NCBI RefSeq assembly: GCF_001039355.2 | Contig: NW_019774914.1 | Coordinates: 126,047-186,000, forward strand | DNA from: Lingula anatina | Taxonomy: Eukaryota; Brachiopoda; Lingulata; Lingulida; Lingulidae | Length of the DNA: 59,954 nt | Direction: 5' to 3' | Shown: positions 1 to 47,732 of the stretch, one piece after another | How positions within the stretch are numbered: the first letter of the stretch is position 1 | Layout: each line of letters begins with the position of its first letter | Position numbers and translations under genes: made by a program | Notes under the pieces: model-generated | Databases searched by the model: none | The model's input: the letters and a program-made list of their open reading frames with translations, nothing else | What the model was told of the DNA's origin: nothing

Positions 1-784
1 AAAAAAAAAAAAAAAATCCACCACTGGTTATAGTTGAACAACTTATTTGTTAGATGGCGATAGCACAAAGACACACAGTGATCAGAATATAAAGCCAAAC
101 AGTGTCCTTAGACAAAAATATGACATAACAGAATATATATATATTTTTTTAGACAGCAGGGCATCACTTGGCATTATTTTTGAACTCTTAAGACAGTTTT
201 GATTTTATTTATTTATTTATTCATTTATTTATTTATTTTCGGTTTTTATTTCTCTTTTTTTTTGCTAAAGGAACACAACTGTCTTTTAATTTTTATATAG
301 CATAAAATTAAATCAATTTAACAAACTTCTCCTTATCACTATCTACCGTGAAAAATTATTGATATTTAATCCATTTCTGAGCTGTAAGTTTCTAATTTTT
401 GAGTCACTGTTGAGATTAAAATGAGCATATTAAGTAAAAATTATTGAGATGATGCTTAAATCTGATGAAGTTATAATGGCAAATACAGTTCACATATTTT
501 TAAAATTTCCCATGGGTTTTAGATATAAGGTATTCGGTGGTGCTTAAGAGCAAATTGAAATTTCCAGAATTTTTTTATGATATACTAAGCTACATTAATT
601 CACACTGCATGCCAAATATAATCATGCCTATACACAATATAGAACTCCTTTAAATTGTTTTAAGTACAAATGCTACTCGGGTTAATCAGAGAAATAGCAC
701 ACACTGTATACAATGGGGTCCACAAAAAACACCCTTTTTTGAATTAAGATGGATAGTAAAATAAGTTGTTTTTCCTGTGCTTAC

Positions 785-34891
<34,107 letters not shown>

Positions 34892-35295
34892 ATTTGACAA
34901 GCTGTGTGTTTATTTGTACCACAGTGACAGAGCTACAAGAATACTGTCCAGGAAATGGCACTGAGCAAAATTATCTTTGGTATTGGTAATCCTTTTCAAA
35001 TGTGCAATCAAGTATATACGTACTCAGTTTCTGATCTTTTCCGCAGCCACTCTATTAGATACCTGTATTCAAGGAAAGACAATTGAATGACTCTGCCAGC
35101 TAGTATTCCAGTTGTAACTCGATCTCAACCCTATCTCACATGAACAAACTTAATTTGAGTACAAAATGTATTTGTAGCGACTTCAATTATGGCCCCTTGT
35201 TTATCTCTTTGCTGCTAATTTTATTCAACACTGATACCCAGACGCATTCACAGCTAGATTAACTTAGACTAAATATGTACATGTTTGTATCCATA

Positions 35296-35384
35296 TTAGG
35301 CCACACTTTTTTAATTTTATGGATGACATCCTGCGCGCGCACGGATTTTCGCCCGTTCTCCAAAAAAAAAAAAAAAAAAAAGCN
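35296..35384. other. Junction scar: repeat fragment, poly-A and N
   Basis: A repeat fragment (taggccacacttttttaatt onward, with a CGCGCGCAC core) runs into a poly-A of about 20 bases, then gc and a single N. The same fragment is at 46047-46174 in the other junction. This points to contigs breaking inside one repeat family. Confidence 0.75.
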
Positions 35385-35385
35385 A

Positions 35386-38300
35386 TGGCAAGTTTTTTAG
35401 TGGGTAGCCATATCTGACCCACAAAATAGTTAGTCCACTGTTCTGACTGTGACCTCATTCTCCCATTTTCATAAAGAGCACTGTCACAGTGTGCGTTTGT
35501 GCAAGAGATTACAAAAACAATTCATGTGTAAAGAACACCATGAGTTTCAGAAAACTGACATTCTATCCCATTTCAGTAAATGCCATATGTGTACAGGTTA
35601 TTGCAGAGGAGCATTTTCAATAGACTTTGTTACTTGGTAGTGGGAGAGGTTGACAGACATGACTGAAAACTCTATTAGTGCATTCAGAACAGCAGACTAA
35701 CAGATCCCTGGATCAAATATGGCCGACCCACTTGAATGCCTGTTGCATAATCCCTGCAGGGAATCTATTTTGGAATTAAGTGACAATCTTTTTAGTGGGT
35801 CACCATATTTGATCCACAGATCTGTTATGCGTCATCCCTGCGGGGGTACAGTCATTAAATCTCGGCTCCATTGGGACGACACATGGGGAGGCGTGTGAGA
35901 GGCAGAGAGACTATTAAAAGATTAGGCGGTTCTCCTTTCATGTACGTCCGCCATATTTAATTCATGGCTTTGTAGAGGCATGGCTCAACTCGATGTGAAT
36001 GCAGTCTTAGTCCACTTTTCTGAATGCACACTATGAATGATCTAGGTAAGGATCATGTCTTACTTCGAGAAGGTACTTCCAAAGGGACGGGAAAACTTAG
36101 ATTTTTTCTGCAGGATACCTTCCTTTAGAACCGTCTCATATTTGATCAAGTTGGAAGAATAGTCCAATACATCTTCTTCTAAAACAAATGTAAACAAAAT
36201 GATAATTAAATATTTCAATCACATTTTTATGCTTAAAAGTAAAGATATAAATATTTTATTGCCATTTTTATGTTTAAAGAAGCAACATATACTTTTATTT
36301 CAATTTCAATTAGCTAACTGAAATAAAACCATTTATATAAAACTGAACAAAAGATTCCAAATTTTAATCAGCTGTTGTAAATTTTGAAAAAAAATGCAAG
36401 TGAATGAAACAGCTAATACCAAATACAATCTCAACAATGCTTATGGTAAAAATCATATATCAATGAAGAAAGTCAAAAATGGCCCAAAGGTCTTTGAATA
36501 GGGTTCACATGAACTTGCTGTTCAAATGGATCAATCATTTATTTAAATTATCATTAAATCACAGCACAAAAAAATCAGTAGACAACTTTGGCATTGCTAC
36601 TAACACATGATCACTGCATTTTCAGATACCCTGCATGCACATATGAAATATAAAGATGCATCTTCAGCATTTACTTTACCCTCATCTTCTCTGGTTATAT
36701 GCAGATTTTTATCTGAAACCACTTGAAGCAAGCGAAGAATTTTGTGTTTTTCCTCAATGCTGTCTGCATCCATTTCCAGATCACTTCCATCTATGAACTT
36801 GATGGACAGGTACAGATTGTACTGAAATGAAATTTTTAAGTTCAATATCTGTTTAGAAAAATTACTGAATTTCTTTGCAGTCAACCAGTCATTCAGTATG
36901 TGAAGCATAGGATGTAACAAAGTCGTACTGCAAGCAAGAATCTAAGTTCATGAATCCTTATGCCTCTGTATTTCATTTGGTTTAATTTAGCTTTTTTATC
37001 TTTATTACTCTCACTATTAATAATCTCCATGAAAATGCCTCAAAATGCACTGACAAAATAAGGTGCGTTATAAGACATGCAAGCTAGTGCCTTGCCCCCC
37101 TCCAAAAAGTGAAGCTTTTGTAATACCAGTCACAATGGCTATTCCCAATGGCTATCATTTATATTATTAAATACCTGTAATGCAATAAGTTGATAAGATA
37201 TTAAACTGAAAGAAAAATACATACTTTAGCAACAGTTTTAGAACACACATTATGATTGCTTGGCAACTGATTGTATCAGGATAAGATCCTTGGCATCACA
37301 CCTAATACATTTATGAGGTCATCTGTTCACTTGACAGTACAACTGACACAATCATTGGTTTTGATGGCCTTACCCCATTTTCAAAGTTGGTTATCTCTGT
37401 GAAGTCATGTCTCTTGGTGACGTTACCCTTTTGTATGCAGCACAAAATGTTGTTTTGGAAATCAAACTACAACAAAACAAGACAAAAAATAACCAAAGTT
37501 AAATCTAAGCCATCATGAGAAAAAAATTACTTTTAAAATATACAATTTTTATGAGTAGATCCAGATATATTTTCTGACATTCTTCCAAATTATCTTTGTT
37601 GATCCATCCTCCATTTTTGACTGTCTTCCAACAGAAAAAATTAGATGCCCCTTCATGTAAACTTAAAAAATTATGACCTTGTTCCAGAAGACCCAGAATT
37701 GAGACAGCTCCCCCCCCCCCCCCCCCTGATTTTATGCGGACTGAATGTTTCACCTGTACAATCCTCTTGCCTAGGTTTCTAGAGCCATGCCAAACATACA
37801 CGCCAAAGTTGTGCACCAGTTTCACCTCTGCCTTAGGCTGTGGCACCATAACAGTTCCACTGTGGTGCCTTGGCACAACCCCTGAATGTGGCATCTGCAC
37901 TGGGGCAGACACAGGTTTGGGGGACAATCCCAGCTCTTCAGCATAGGACACTGCTTTGTCAACTTGCACCTTCCCTGACTGTGATATATAAAGTTACTAG
38001 ATCAATACGTTTATTTATTTTTCCCTAATATGAATAAAACTGATTACCTTTATTTTCTAAACATGGCTATTTATAAGAAAGATGGCCCAAAAGTTCTAGA
38101 AAGGTAATTGGGCTTAAACTGTGCTTTTGTGAATTACTTATTAAGATAAACTTATTAAGATAAACATTAAAAATGTGGACCTGGAGCCTTTATAAGTTGT
38201 ATGGCTTTCCTACCTTAACAAGATGCATGATGAGCAGCCTTTCTGCATCTCCAGATCTTCTAGCATCCTGAGCGGAAATCAACATATTTTTTTAAGATTC

Positions 38301-39612
38301 AATATTGCAAAGTATGCAAATAACAAAAATAGATGGAAAAAACTCAGGGATAAAACTGAAGCATGCCTAGTGAAGCTGCTAAACGATAGTTAATTACCCC
38401 CTAACAGCTCAGTTGGTATGTCAGACATCAGAGTCACTTAAGCTGAACACAATTTAGCAAGAAATCTGTTGAAGATGGGTTGATCCTGCTAGATCCATCT
38501 AGGTAGGGGAATGGGGTCTAAGTTACTTAATATAAGACATACCATGAATGTTTGTTTCTGATCTCTGTCTGTATCTACCCGTACCTGTATAACTTTGTGG
38601 AACTGAGGCCTGTCTTCTTCCTCTATCACCCCATCTTTCACCAGCTTGGCCAAAAGCAGATCCTGGGCTGTGGGACTTTCAGTGAAACCCTCCTAAATGG
38701 AAACAAATAAGCATGCCATGGCATTAAATAGGATCCATGGCATAATACTCTGTTTTTTTTTTTGTTTCTTTTTTTCAAGATGCATTGGAGAAGTACACAG
38801 AGACAAATACTGAGGCTGGTTGTATTTAAAACTTCATTTAGATGATTTTGTCGAGGGATATATCTTTTAAATTTCAATACAGTACGTACACCAATCCACC
38901 CACTGCCAACAATAACAGATCTAGAGTATCTGCATGTCTATAGACATGTGAAACTCAGGACAGTCTAATAGTAGACTACAACACAAATTAAGTATTAATA
39001 GAGTTACATATCTAGGTCGTAGCCGACTCCTAGCTGTTAATACCTTTATTTCATCCTGAGAAGTGCAGGCAGTCAGCTGATCAGGGTCTGAGGTCGTCGC
39101 AAAATCCCCTTCAGATGGAACTACATCAAAAATGGACACATGACGGTGGTCTTTACTTGCAGATCGTTTTAAGCCTCGTCTTGAAGTGTCATTGCTTCTT
39201 CCTCTATGTGGCATATTTGACAAGCTGTGTGTTTATGTTTGTACCACAGAGCTACAAGAATACTGTCCAGGAAATGGCACTGAGCAAAATTATCTTTGGT
39301 ATTGGTAATCCTTTTCAAATGTGCAATCAAGTATATGTACTCAGTTTCTGATCTTTTCCGCAGCCACTCTATTAGATACCTGTATTCAAGGAAAGACAAT
39401 TGAATGACTCTGCCAGCTAGTATTCCAGTTGTAACTCGATCTCAACCCTATCTCACATGAACAAACTTAATTTGAGTACAAAATGTATTTGTAGCGACTT
39501 CAATTATGGCCCCTTGTTTAACTCTTTGCTTCAAATTTTATTCAACACTGATACCCAGACGCATTCACAGCTAGATTAACTTAGACTAAATATGTACATG
39601 TTTGTATCCATA
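35386..39612. repeat. Copy B of the 4.2-kb pair
   Basis: Starts directly after the N at 35384 and ends at 39612, after which unique sequence follows. Intron differences from copy A include a poly-C expansion near 37711-37726 and a short duplication near 38150. Confidence 0.9.
36064..39214 (-). CDS. Second copy of formin exons 1-7 (copy B)
   Basis: Exons at 39214-39044, 38692-38543, 38267-38214, 37978-37754, 37476-37384, 36821-36680 and 36178-36064 repeat exons 1-7 of copy A with the same splice sites; the residues I compared (exons 1, 4 and 6) are the same. It is upstream of copy A in transcription order, but exon 7B leaves in phase 2 while copy A exons 1-6 cannot receive phase 2. The two copies therefore cannot be spliced in series. 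Only copy A sits next to exon 8; only copy B is continuous with the unique upstream DNA at 39613. This is best read as the other haplotype of the same gene. Confidence 0.75.
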
Positions 39613-41048
39613 CTATGTAGAGACATTAAAACTGCTTTCCATAAGGGTAGGGAATACCCCCCACTCCCAAATCACCAAGATATATATCAGACCAATCACC
39701 AAGAATTCCTGAATTATGTTTCATACAGAATATTGGGTTCAAATAACGCATCACACTTGAAAAATAAGGCCAATCACACAGGACACAAAGGGCCCGACAC
39801 AAAAGGTATTCCCTACCCTCTTCCATGGGAGACCCTATCTCATTTGAGAAATTTTGATATGCTGTTTATAGCAATGTGATCCTTGGGTGATTAAATTACT
39901 GATTTTTTTCCATTTCGAGTTATTTCAGTTGTGAATACATCTTCAACCTGTTAAATGTACAGAACACTTAATGACCCTACGATGCTTGACTTTAAGTGTG
40001 CCAGAACAGAGATTATTGGACCAGATCAAGTCTTGTGATACACCATGCACTGTATACTCATTATCTGAATGTATACTATGTAACTATACCCCCAGTTAAA
40101 GTCAGCTGGAAAATTCGAAAACCAACTCAATCACAGTTTCTAATAGAACCAGTCAATGTGCAAAATTTAACGTGAATAAATATAACTGATCTTAAACAGA
40201 GTTACCGATATCTAAAATTATGATTGCCAAGCTATTACATCTTCCAAGTATATCTTGGTATAATTATAAATATTTATATAAACAAAATTGTGCTCACCTA
40301 CAAGAACATGAATCAGAAATTATAATAACTTTCCAATTAAGTGTTGTCCACATTAAAGCTCTCCTAGCTAGCTGGCGTCAAGTATCAACAGTGAAAAGCA
40401 AACAATAGCACTTACTGATAACCAATATGGTGATAATCTGATACAGATAATCGGAACAACAGCATAACCGTCATGTCTCTTTAAATAATAATAAATTTAT
40501 TGCTACTATCATGCCTTTGTCATTTTTATTTCCCAGTGACTCAAAAAGCCAGAGGATTACTGATAACCTTCCTTGTGGATTAATTTCCAGTTATCAGATT
40601 CAGTGGCAGATCTTTTTTTATGGGGGAGGGGGGGTTGCTCAGGACCTCCTGACTCCCCTCTTCCTTTTCTGAAATAAAATCACAAATTTTGGACCCTTGA
40701 GTGGGCCCCGAACCTCAGGCCAAGGGGGCCAGGGGTGGCTTCACACCAGAGGCCTATCTTTCCTACAAACAACGCACCCCCCCCCCTTAAAATAATCCTG
40801 TATCTAAAACTTAGCATATCAGGCCCGTAGCCAGCAATTTCAAAGGGGGGGGGGGGTCTTTTTCTGAAAAAGTGGACCTTTTACCATATAATCCCCATGT
40901 ACCTAGGTCAAATTTTACCCAGAGTGGACCTTTTTCCAGCAAAAAGGGGGGTTCTTTCAAACCCCCCGAACCCCCCTGGGTACGGGCCTGCATATTATAG
41001 TACTGTATGTACATGTAAAACTTATGATATTATAGTACTGTACAGCCG
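39613..41048. other. Unique DNA between the two duplicated blocks
   Basis: Probable upstream region of the formin and of the zinc-finger gene, which are divergent. It contains the CAGGCCCGTAGCCAG MITE and a short tandem repeat tattatagtactgta. No promoter motif stands out. Confidence 0.45.
40822..40992. mobile_element. MITE of the CAGGCCCGTAGCCAG family
   Basis: Ends caggcccgtagccagcaatt and the inverse of ctgggtacgggcctg, with G-rich and C-rich inner runs. Other members are at about 3244-3405, 23890-24055 and 24785-24920. Confidence 0.6.
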
Positions 41049-42770
41049 ACTCTTAAAATTCCCATCCTGAATTATGACCTAACAGACTATGAAAAATAGT
41101 GCACCGTCCAAGATGGCAATTTTTCTGTATTTATCTTCATTTGCTTGTAAGTTGATATATAATGACTCCTATATAGCCTTTAGTTTATTCAACCATATCA
41201 TTCATACTATATTTATTCTTGGAACCTTAATAAGGCTTAATTCTTAGTTTGTGTGTAAAATATACCTCCTCTTTCATGAACAACATTAATATGCTTTTAA
41301 TCATTTCATTATAACTATATTATTTTTGTAGAAATTATTATTATTATTATCATTATTATTATTTAATTTTCACTTTTAACAAATTCAAATATTTTATCTT
41401 TTTTACCTTTGTAGGAAAATGCTTTCATGCTTTATCTCAGTGTTTCACTTTTTCCACCGCACAAGTAATACATGTACTGAGTATATTATGTGATCATCTG
41501 CTGCCGCCGTGAACCCCAAGTAGAGCATCTTCTGATATCAGGGGCCTCTAAAATAGTATACAAAATTAAAGCGTGAACACAATAATTTTTAATAGACTAC
41601 TACTACTACTAGTGCACCAAATCGTCAGATAGTACAAGTAGAGATACTACATACAATGTATAGTTTGTCTGTCGCCAATCCGCTTATAAAAGAGGAATAA
41701 AGCGCTTTAATATGATACGATGTAATTTGGGGACAAATCTATTCACGTACGTGTTTATCAGACTAACTGGGAATATCATATTGTACAGTTACTGATCTTT
41801 TTTTACAATATGAAATTCTTAAATGCCCCTGCTCCAAAATACGTCATAATTAGAAAGACGACTACCGAGTTTTAAAAAGGCGATTAAACTATTACGTAAT
41901 GCTTGTTACCGTGATCCCTAGTACCATTCTAATTAAGGGTCATACGAATCTCACCTCACTGCCATAAATATGCCTTCTTCGTTACTGGAATCGGAAAAAA
42001 AATGCCAGTAAGCTCAGAAAAGTGCTTTAAATGTTCACTCGTCAAGTTATTTAGCCATTTATTTTGCCTCATTTTTCGACAGTCTGAGAACTGAGTGGCA
42101 GACGGCCATCCCAACTCCCCTTGGAATAGTGGACTCTTCTCGTGGCCCAACGCGCAGAATATTGAAAAGTGAAAACGTGGTGTGTCATCCTAGATCATTG
42201 CCCCGGGAAAATATACAGCAAATTGATCTTTTCTGGCTAGCATGGCTAATTGCTTACAATTAGTACCGGAGGAGGATCATTAAAGTTATAGACAGAAGAT
42301 TAAAATGACAGCACTAGGCTTTTAAAGTGTGCATGGCTCTTGAACAGGAACTTGAACAGTCCAACCAAGAAAACAAGTTGAGGTATTGAGGTTCTAACAG
42401 GTGAGAATGTTTTGATTGAAATTATCTTTGATAGTCAGTTGCGTTTATTTTCTTTCGAATTGCATGTGCCACTTGTCTTGTGGAGAAAATATATTGATGG
42501 AAATTTAATAAAAATGGGAACAAAAAACAATGCAAAAATAAACTTATATATAAGGTCTGTGCGAAAGCATGATCTCCCAGAGTTTTTTTTAATTGGCGCA
42601 CTTTGGTATATGTTGTAGTGAATATTGGACAAGTATCGATACTCTCTTTGCCCCTCACCTTACGTGTGCATTCCACATGTTGTTCACGGGGAGGTGTGTG
42701 TGTGTGTAATGGGGGGAGGAGGAGGCAATTAAATTTTTAAAATAAATAAGCTAGTCAATGAGTGGATTTA

Positions 42771-42997
42771 CACCCCATTTCCATAGATTTTTATATCGAT
42801 CTATCCCTGTGGGGAGTCTCACTAGATTACTGTCAGCTTGGCCGGCTTAAGCGTCTGTCACGGCTACTAAAAGCTGTAAGGGGGTAATTAACTATGGTGC
42901 CTGCTCGGCTGACTTCAATTTAGCGTGAACCCCCAGGGAGTTAGGTCGATCTAAAACATAATCTTTAGATCGATCTAAATCTCTGGGAAAGCACCCT
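42771..42997. mobile_element. 227-bp TA-flanked MITE, copy A' only
   Basis: Imperfect terminal inverted repeats (CACCCCATTTCCATAGAT and inverse) are flanked by TA. Copy B' has the uninterrupted target (gatttagagac near 47990). TA duplication suggests a Tc1/mariner-type MITE. It belongs to the family with ends like GACCCCATTCCCATACC seen elsewhere in the window. Confidence 0.65.
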
Positions 42998-43747
42998 TAG
43001 AGACAAGGAGGTAAGTAAAGCATGCTAGCTAGAGCACCAGTACATGTTTTTCCCCGCCCCCTCCCCCGCCCGCCCTAATCCATCTATTAAGTTTAGTCTC
43101 AGCTGTTTGTCATTTAGAAATTTCCTTGGATTTGATTATTGTCATTTTTACTGAGCTCGTGCATGCGTGTCATTGTCGTTGATTGCAGTAACTTTCTTGA
43201 CTTGGATATGACCCTTTAGCAAAATGCGCCTGGACACATACCTGCTTCTTTCTTTACCAAATATATCCCATTGCCTGTAAATTTTTCATAATACAGAATT
43301 TTTCTTTGAAAAGATTCCATGTAGAAATAAATCCACATAAACTTATCTGGGAAAAATGGCCATAATGCACCAACAAAAAGGAATGCTGAATGATAACTTA
43401 TGTAAAAAAGTATGTCACATTAAGGGGGGCATATCATCTGTTCTTTTTTGTACAGTTACACACTGTGTCCAGTGTTCTTGTCAAACCACAAGAGAAGCAG
43501 CAGTATGTGTACTGAGGGAATTGTCAAAATGGTGTAGATGGTAGCCTCCCTAAGTATAATTTGTACATAATATATTGAAAGAATAAAAAAATACATATAA
43601 TCTTTCATATTTTATACACCCTCAATACTGCAGCCCATTTTTATGTCTAAGTATAACTTCTAACATCTGTTATATTCTAAAATCAGATATCTTAATCTCT
43701 GTTATCTTTATACGACTTACAGTATGTAGATCTACCATCTCAGAAAT

Positions 43748-44034
43748 AAAAGGGATAATAACTCTTCTTTTTGGCCAAAAAATGAATTTTCCTGGAGTAA
43801 ACAACAATTTTCCCATACTTACCTATGGTTAATGAGTCCATTTTTATATTCAAAGTTAGTCCTTTTTTTTTTTTTTGTTATAATCTCTGAACATATTCTG
43901 TGTATTTGCCCCAGAGATTATAACAGAGTATAACCATCAGTGGTAAAACAGAATATATTATATTTCTATGAGGGGTTCACAATGTTTTTATTGTGAAATA
44001 TGGATCTCATACGAAGAGTTATTATCCCTTTAAT
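43748..44034. mobile_element. MITE of the AAAGGGATAAT family (copy A')
   Basis: Ends aaagggataataactcttct and aagagttattatccctt, inverted relative to each other. Copy B' keeps only the right part (about 48222-48314), so the left part is lost or replaced there. Confidence 0.6.
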
Positions 44035-44686
44035 AATACAGACAAGGATGTTAATTAAAGAGTTTGAATCAGTGCAACTCAGCACAGATTGTCATCAGAC
44101 AACCTGGCTGTAGAAAAGGGCTGCTGGTCTCGAGTCCCTTTAGAGGGTCTGAAATGTATCTGTGGTGAAATTAAAAAAGCTGAACATGTTCTGTGTGTTT
44201 GCCCCAGAGCAACCTCTATACTAGTACTTGAAGAGATGTTTTAGATTTTAGCTTGGTAGAACATCTTTGGAACAGCATACTCACATGTGATGTGCCATGG
44301 AGTATATCTATAGTGAACAAATCGTTTCTTTTGTTATGCTACTGCTGTATATGAACATCTGGAGTATATGCATGTTGGGGACATCAACATAAGTGAAAAT
44401 AGAAGTTTTGTTTTGCTAATTAAGTTAATTATATATTTAGTGTATTCTGCAATTGTAATATTTTTGTATTCTCTGCTCGTGAATGATTTATCTTTCTAGA
44501 ATAATTAGAAGTCTTTCAATCAGTAGCAATCAAACAGATTATTACTTATGTCTGAAATTGGTAATTTAAAGGCCACATTTTGGCAAAGGGTCATAATTTG
44601 TTTAAAATGCATGAATATATTATTATAAATGATGCATACATATTATTATAGATGGGTACATAAAATTTTGTTATCCTCCCCATTAG

Positions 44687-45726
44687 GCTGCTGATCCAAC
44701 TATGTACAACTTCCAGTATCACAACACCAGCAGAGATGACAATCCTGTTCTGGGACAAAACTTCTCCAGGGATAATACCACAGCTTTGACAATTATCAGA
44801 CCACAAGACATTTGGCTTGAGCATATGTATAGCGGGAGATACAGAGGTCGCTTCAGTTCAGGAGAACCGAGTGCAGCTACCAGTGAGTTTTCAGCTTTGA
44901 CACTGTGAGTTTTCAGCATTGACACTGTCCCAGACGTGTTTGTTGGATCTTAAATGCCTCCATTGTCAATGTCACTTCTGTTGTCTGAGCCATGAACAGT
45001 TATTGACCCTTAATTGCATAATGCTGATGCAATTGAAGCTGGGCCATTAAAACTTTGTAAATTTGTTGAACATTCTGGCCATGATTTCTGATGCTGGTCA
45101 GCAACTTGAATCTTTGACCTCATTCCGATACCTAGATCAATCTAGGGGGTTGGTCTGTCTCCAAGGTGGGGAGGGGGGGAATTCACGTTAAAATGCTTTC
45201 AGCTTAAGCGTCTCTGATGTCTGGCACGCCTACTAAAGTTGTTAGGGTGTTATTAACTATGTCTTAGCAGCTTCAGTAGCCAGACATCTAACCTGCACAA
45301 GCTGAAAGCAATTTAGCGAGAATCCCCTCAGAGATCGGTCAATCCTTCTAGATCGATCTAGACATGGGAATGGGGTCTTTGTTTCAGGTGTCCCAAAGGG
45401 CCAGTATAGGTTTTTAAAAATTGGTCAGAGACAAAATTCTACACGGGTTTTTTTTTTAAAGTTACAAATGTTTCCTAGGGAAACAATTCACTTTGTATTA
45501 TTAAAGTTATCTAGAAAAAAAAACTAACGGTATTTGTCTTTTAAGATGCATTGGGAAGCGTGGTGCCACAGGGAATTTGTGGAAACTCTGGTCTACAAGA
45601 AGACCGATCATCCATTGACAGAGAATACTGTGGACTTAACTGTGACCAGAACAAATTCTTTGATGATCATAACTACTGCAAGAGAATGTTGGGGGATTGC
45701 TATAAATGCTCAACACACATTTTAAG
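44687..45726 (+). CDS. Copy A' of the zinc-finger gene's early exons
   Basis: Exons 44687-44882 and 45546-45726 duplicate 50642-50837 and 51509-51689 with the same phases. Differences include Gly for Arg (MYSGRY versus MYSRRY), Pro for Ser, and loss of two cysteines (GNSG for GNCG, DCYK for DCCK). The block ends at the junction scar without the downstream coding exon. Exon 45546-45726 leaves in phase 2 while 50642 needs phase 0, so serial splicing to copy B' is excluded. This is probably the alternative haplotype. Confidence 0.7.
45118..45384. mobile_element. MITE of the GACCCCATTCCCATACC family (copy A')
   Basis: About 265 bp with ends gacctcattccgatacctag and catgggaatggggtc. Shared by copy B' at about 51079-51345. 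It lies in the intron between the two early exons of the zinc-finger gene. Confidence 0.5.
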
Positions 45727-46046
45727 GTTTGTTTGCACGTAATATAATGTTTTAAAACTGTTCAGCAAAAAAAAAAAAAAAAAATGGGATGCTTTAATTT
45801 ATAATGTTAATTGCAACTTTGGTATGAATATGAATTGGGGGGGGGGGGGCTTTTATGTATAGCTTTTTAAAAATTTCACATTGACATGTTTGAAAAACAT
45901 GTAATCACTAATGCTTTCTCTTGTGTGAGAATAATAAAAATATTCTGGTTTAAAATCATACTTTTTATTTCTCTTGAAGAATTTTATTTTAGGAATTTTC
46001 ATAAATTGTGCTTACATAATAATTTGACAGAATTGGAAATGCTTGT

Positions 46047-46174
46047 TAGGCCACACTTTTTTAATTTTATGGATGACATCCTGCGCGCGCACCGATTTTC
46101 GTCCGTTCCCAAAAAAAAAAAAAAAATCCCCCCCCCCCCCAAACCGCTCCCCCAAACATCGCAAACATCGTTAN
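46047..46174. other. Junction scar: same repeat fragment, poly-A, poly-C and N
   Basis: The same fragment as at 35296 (two visible substitutions in the CG-rich part) is followed by poly-A, poly-C and an N at 46174. Beyond the N the sequence restarts 5 kb back in the duplicated block. Confidence 0.75.
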
Positions 46175-47399
46175 CAACTCTTAAAATTCCCATCCTGAAT
46201 TATGACCTAACAGACTATGAAAAATAGTGCACCGTCCAAGATGGCAATTTTTCTGTATTTATCTTCATTTGCTTGTAAGTTGATATATAATGACTCCTAT
46301 ATAGCCTATAGTTTATTCAACCATATCATTCATACTATATTTATTCTTGGAACCTTAATAAGGCTTAATTCTTAGTTTGTGTGTAAAATATACCTCCTCT
46401 TTCATGAACAACATTAATACGCTTTTAATCATTTCATTATAACTATATTATTTTTGTAGAAATTATCATTATAATTATCATTATTATTTCATTTTTACTT
46501 TTAACAAATTCAAATATTTTATCTTTTTTACCTTTGTAGGAAAATGCTGTCATGCTTTATCTCAGTGTTTCACTTTTTCCACCGCACAAGTAATACATGT
46601 ACTGAGTATATTATGTGATCATCTGCTGCCGCCGTGAACCCCAAGTAGAGCATCTTCTGATATCAGGGGCCTCTAAAAAAGTATACAAAATTAAAGCGTG
46701 AGCACAATAATTTTTTAATAGACTACTACCGGGTACTACCAGTGCACCAAATCGTCAGATAGTACAAGTAGAGATACTACATACAATGTATAGTTTGTCG
46801 CCAATCCGCTTATAAAAGAGGAATAAAGCGCTTTAATATGATACGATGTAATTTGGGGACAAATCTATTCACGTACGTGTTTATCAGACAAACTGGGAAT
46901 ACCATATTGTACAGTTACTGATCTTTTTTTACAATATGAAATTCATAAATGCCCCTGCTCCAAAATACGTCATAATTAGAAAGACGACTACCGAGTTTTC
47001 AAAGGGCGATTAAACTATTACGTAATGCTTGTTACCGTGATCCCTAGTACCATTCTAATTAAGGGTCATACGAATCTCACCTCACTGCCATAAATATGCC
47101 TTCTTCGTTACTGGAATCGGAAAAAAATCCCAGTAAGCTCAGAAAAGTGCTTTAAATGTTCACTCGTCAAGTTATTTAGCCATTTATTTTGCCTCATTTT
47201 TCGACAGTCTGAGAACTGAGTGGCAGACGGCCATCCCAACTCCCCTTGGAATAGTGGACTCTTCTCGTGGCCCAACGCGCAGAATATTGAAAAGTGAAAA
47301 CGTGGTGTGTCATCCTAGATCATTGCCCCGGGAAAATATACAGCAAATTGATCTTTTCCGGATAACATAGCTAATTGTTTACAATTGGTAACGTAAGAG

Positions 47400-47525
47400 G
47401 ATCATTAAAGTTATAGACAGAACATTAAAATGACAGCACTAGGCTTTTAAAGTGTGCATGGCTCTTGAACAGGAACTTGAACAGCCCAACCAAGAAAACA
47501 AGTTGAGGTATTGAGGTTCTAACAG
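47400..47525 (+). CDS. Possible non-coding first exon of the zinc-finger gene
   Basis: A GT-AG style donor (AACAG|GTGAGG at 47525; AACAG|GTGAGA at 42400 in copy A') follows sequence with a short upstream reading frame that stops before the donor. If used it would be 5' UTR, with translation starting at the ATG at 50657. The upstream limit is unknown. Weakly supported; typed CDS only because no exon type is available. Confidence 0.25.
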
Positions 47526-47732
47526 GTGAGGATGTTTTGATTGAAATTATCTTTGATAATCAGTCGCGTTTTTTTTTTCTTTCGAATTGCATGTGCCCTT
47601 TTGTCTTGTGCAGAAAATATGTTGGTGAAAATTTAATGAAAATGGGAACTTAAAAAAAAACTAACATATAAAGTCTGCGCGAAAGCATGATCTCCCAGAG
47701 TTTTTTTTCCAAAATAATTGGCGCACTTTGGC

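Larger units (their letters stand above)
41049..46048. repeat. Copy A' of a 5-kb near-identical pair
   Basis: Matches 46177-52024. It carries the first exons of the zinc-finger gene. Relative to copy B' it has an extra 227-bp TA-flanked element (42771-42997) and about 730 bp at 43217-43945, and it lacks the 1.57-kb TTAA element. Confidence 0.88.

Noticed and set aside
35449-35640. 63-codon plus-strand frame identical in both copies (also at 31187)
   Set aside because: Antisense to intronic DNA and partly within a fold-back element; identity reflects the duplication, not selection.
41956-42150. Minus-strand 64-codon frame
   Set aside because: Broken by an indel in the otherwise near-identical copy B', so not maintained.
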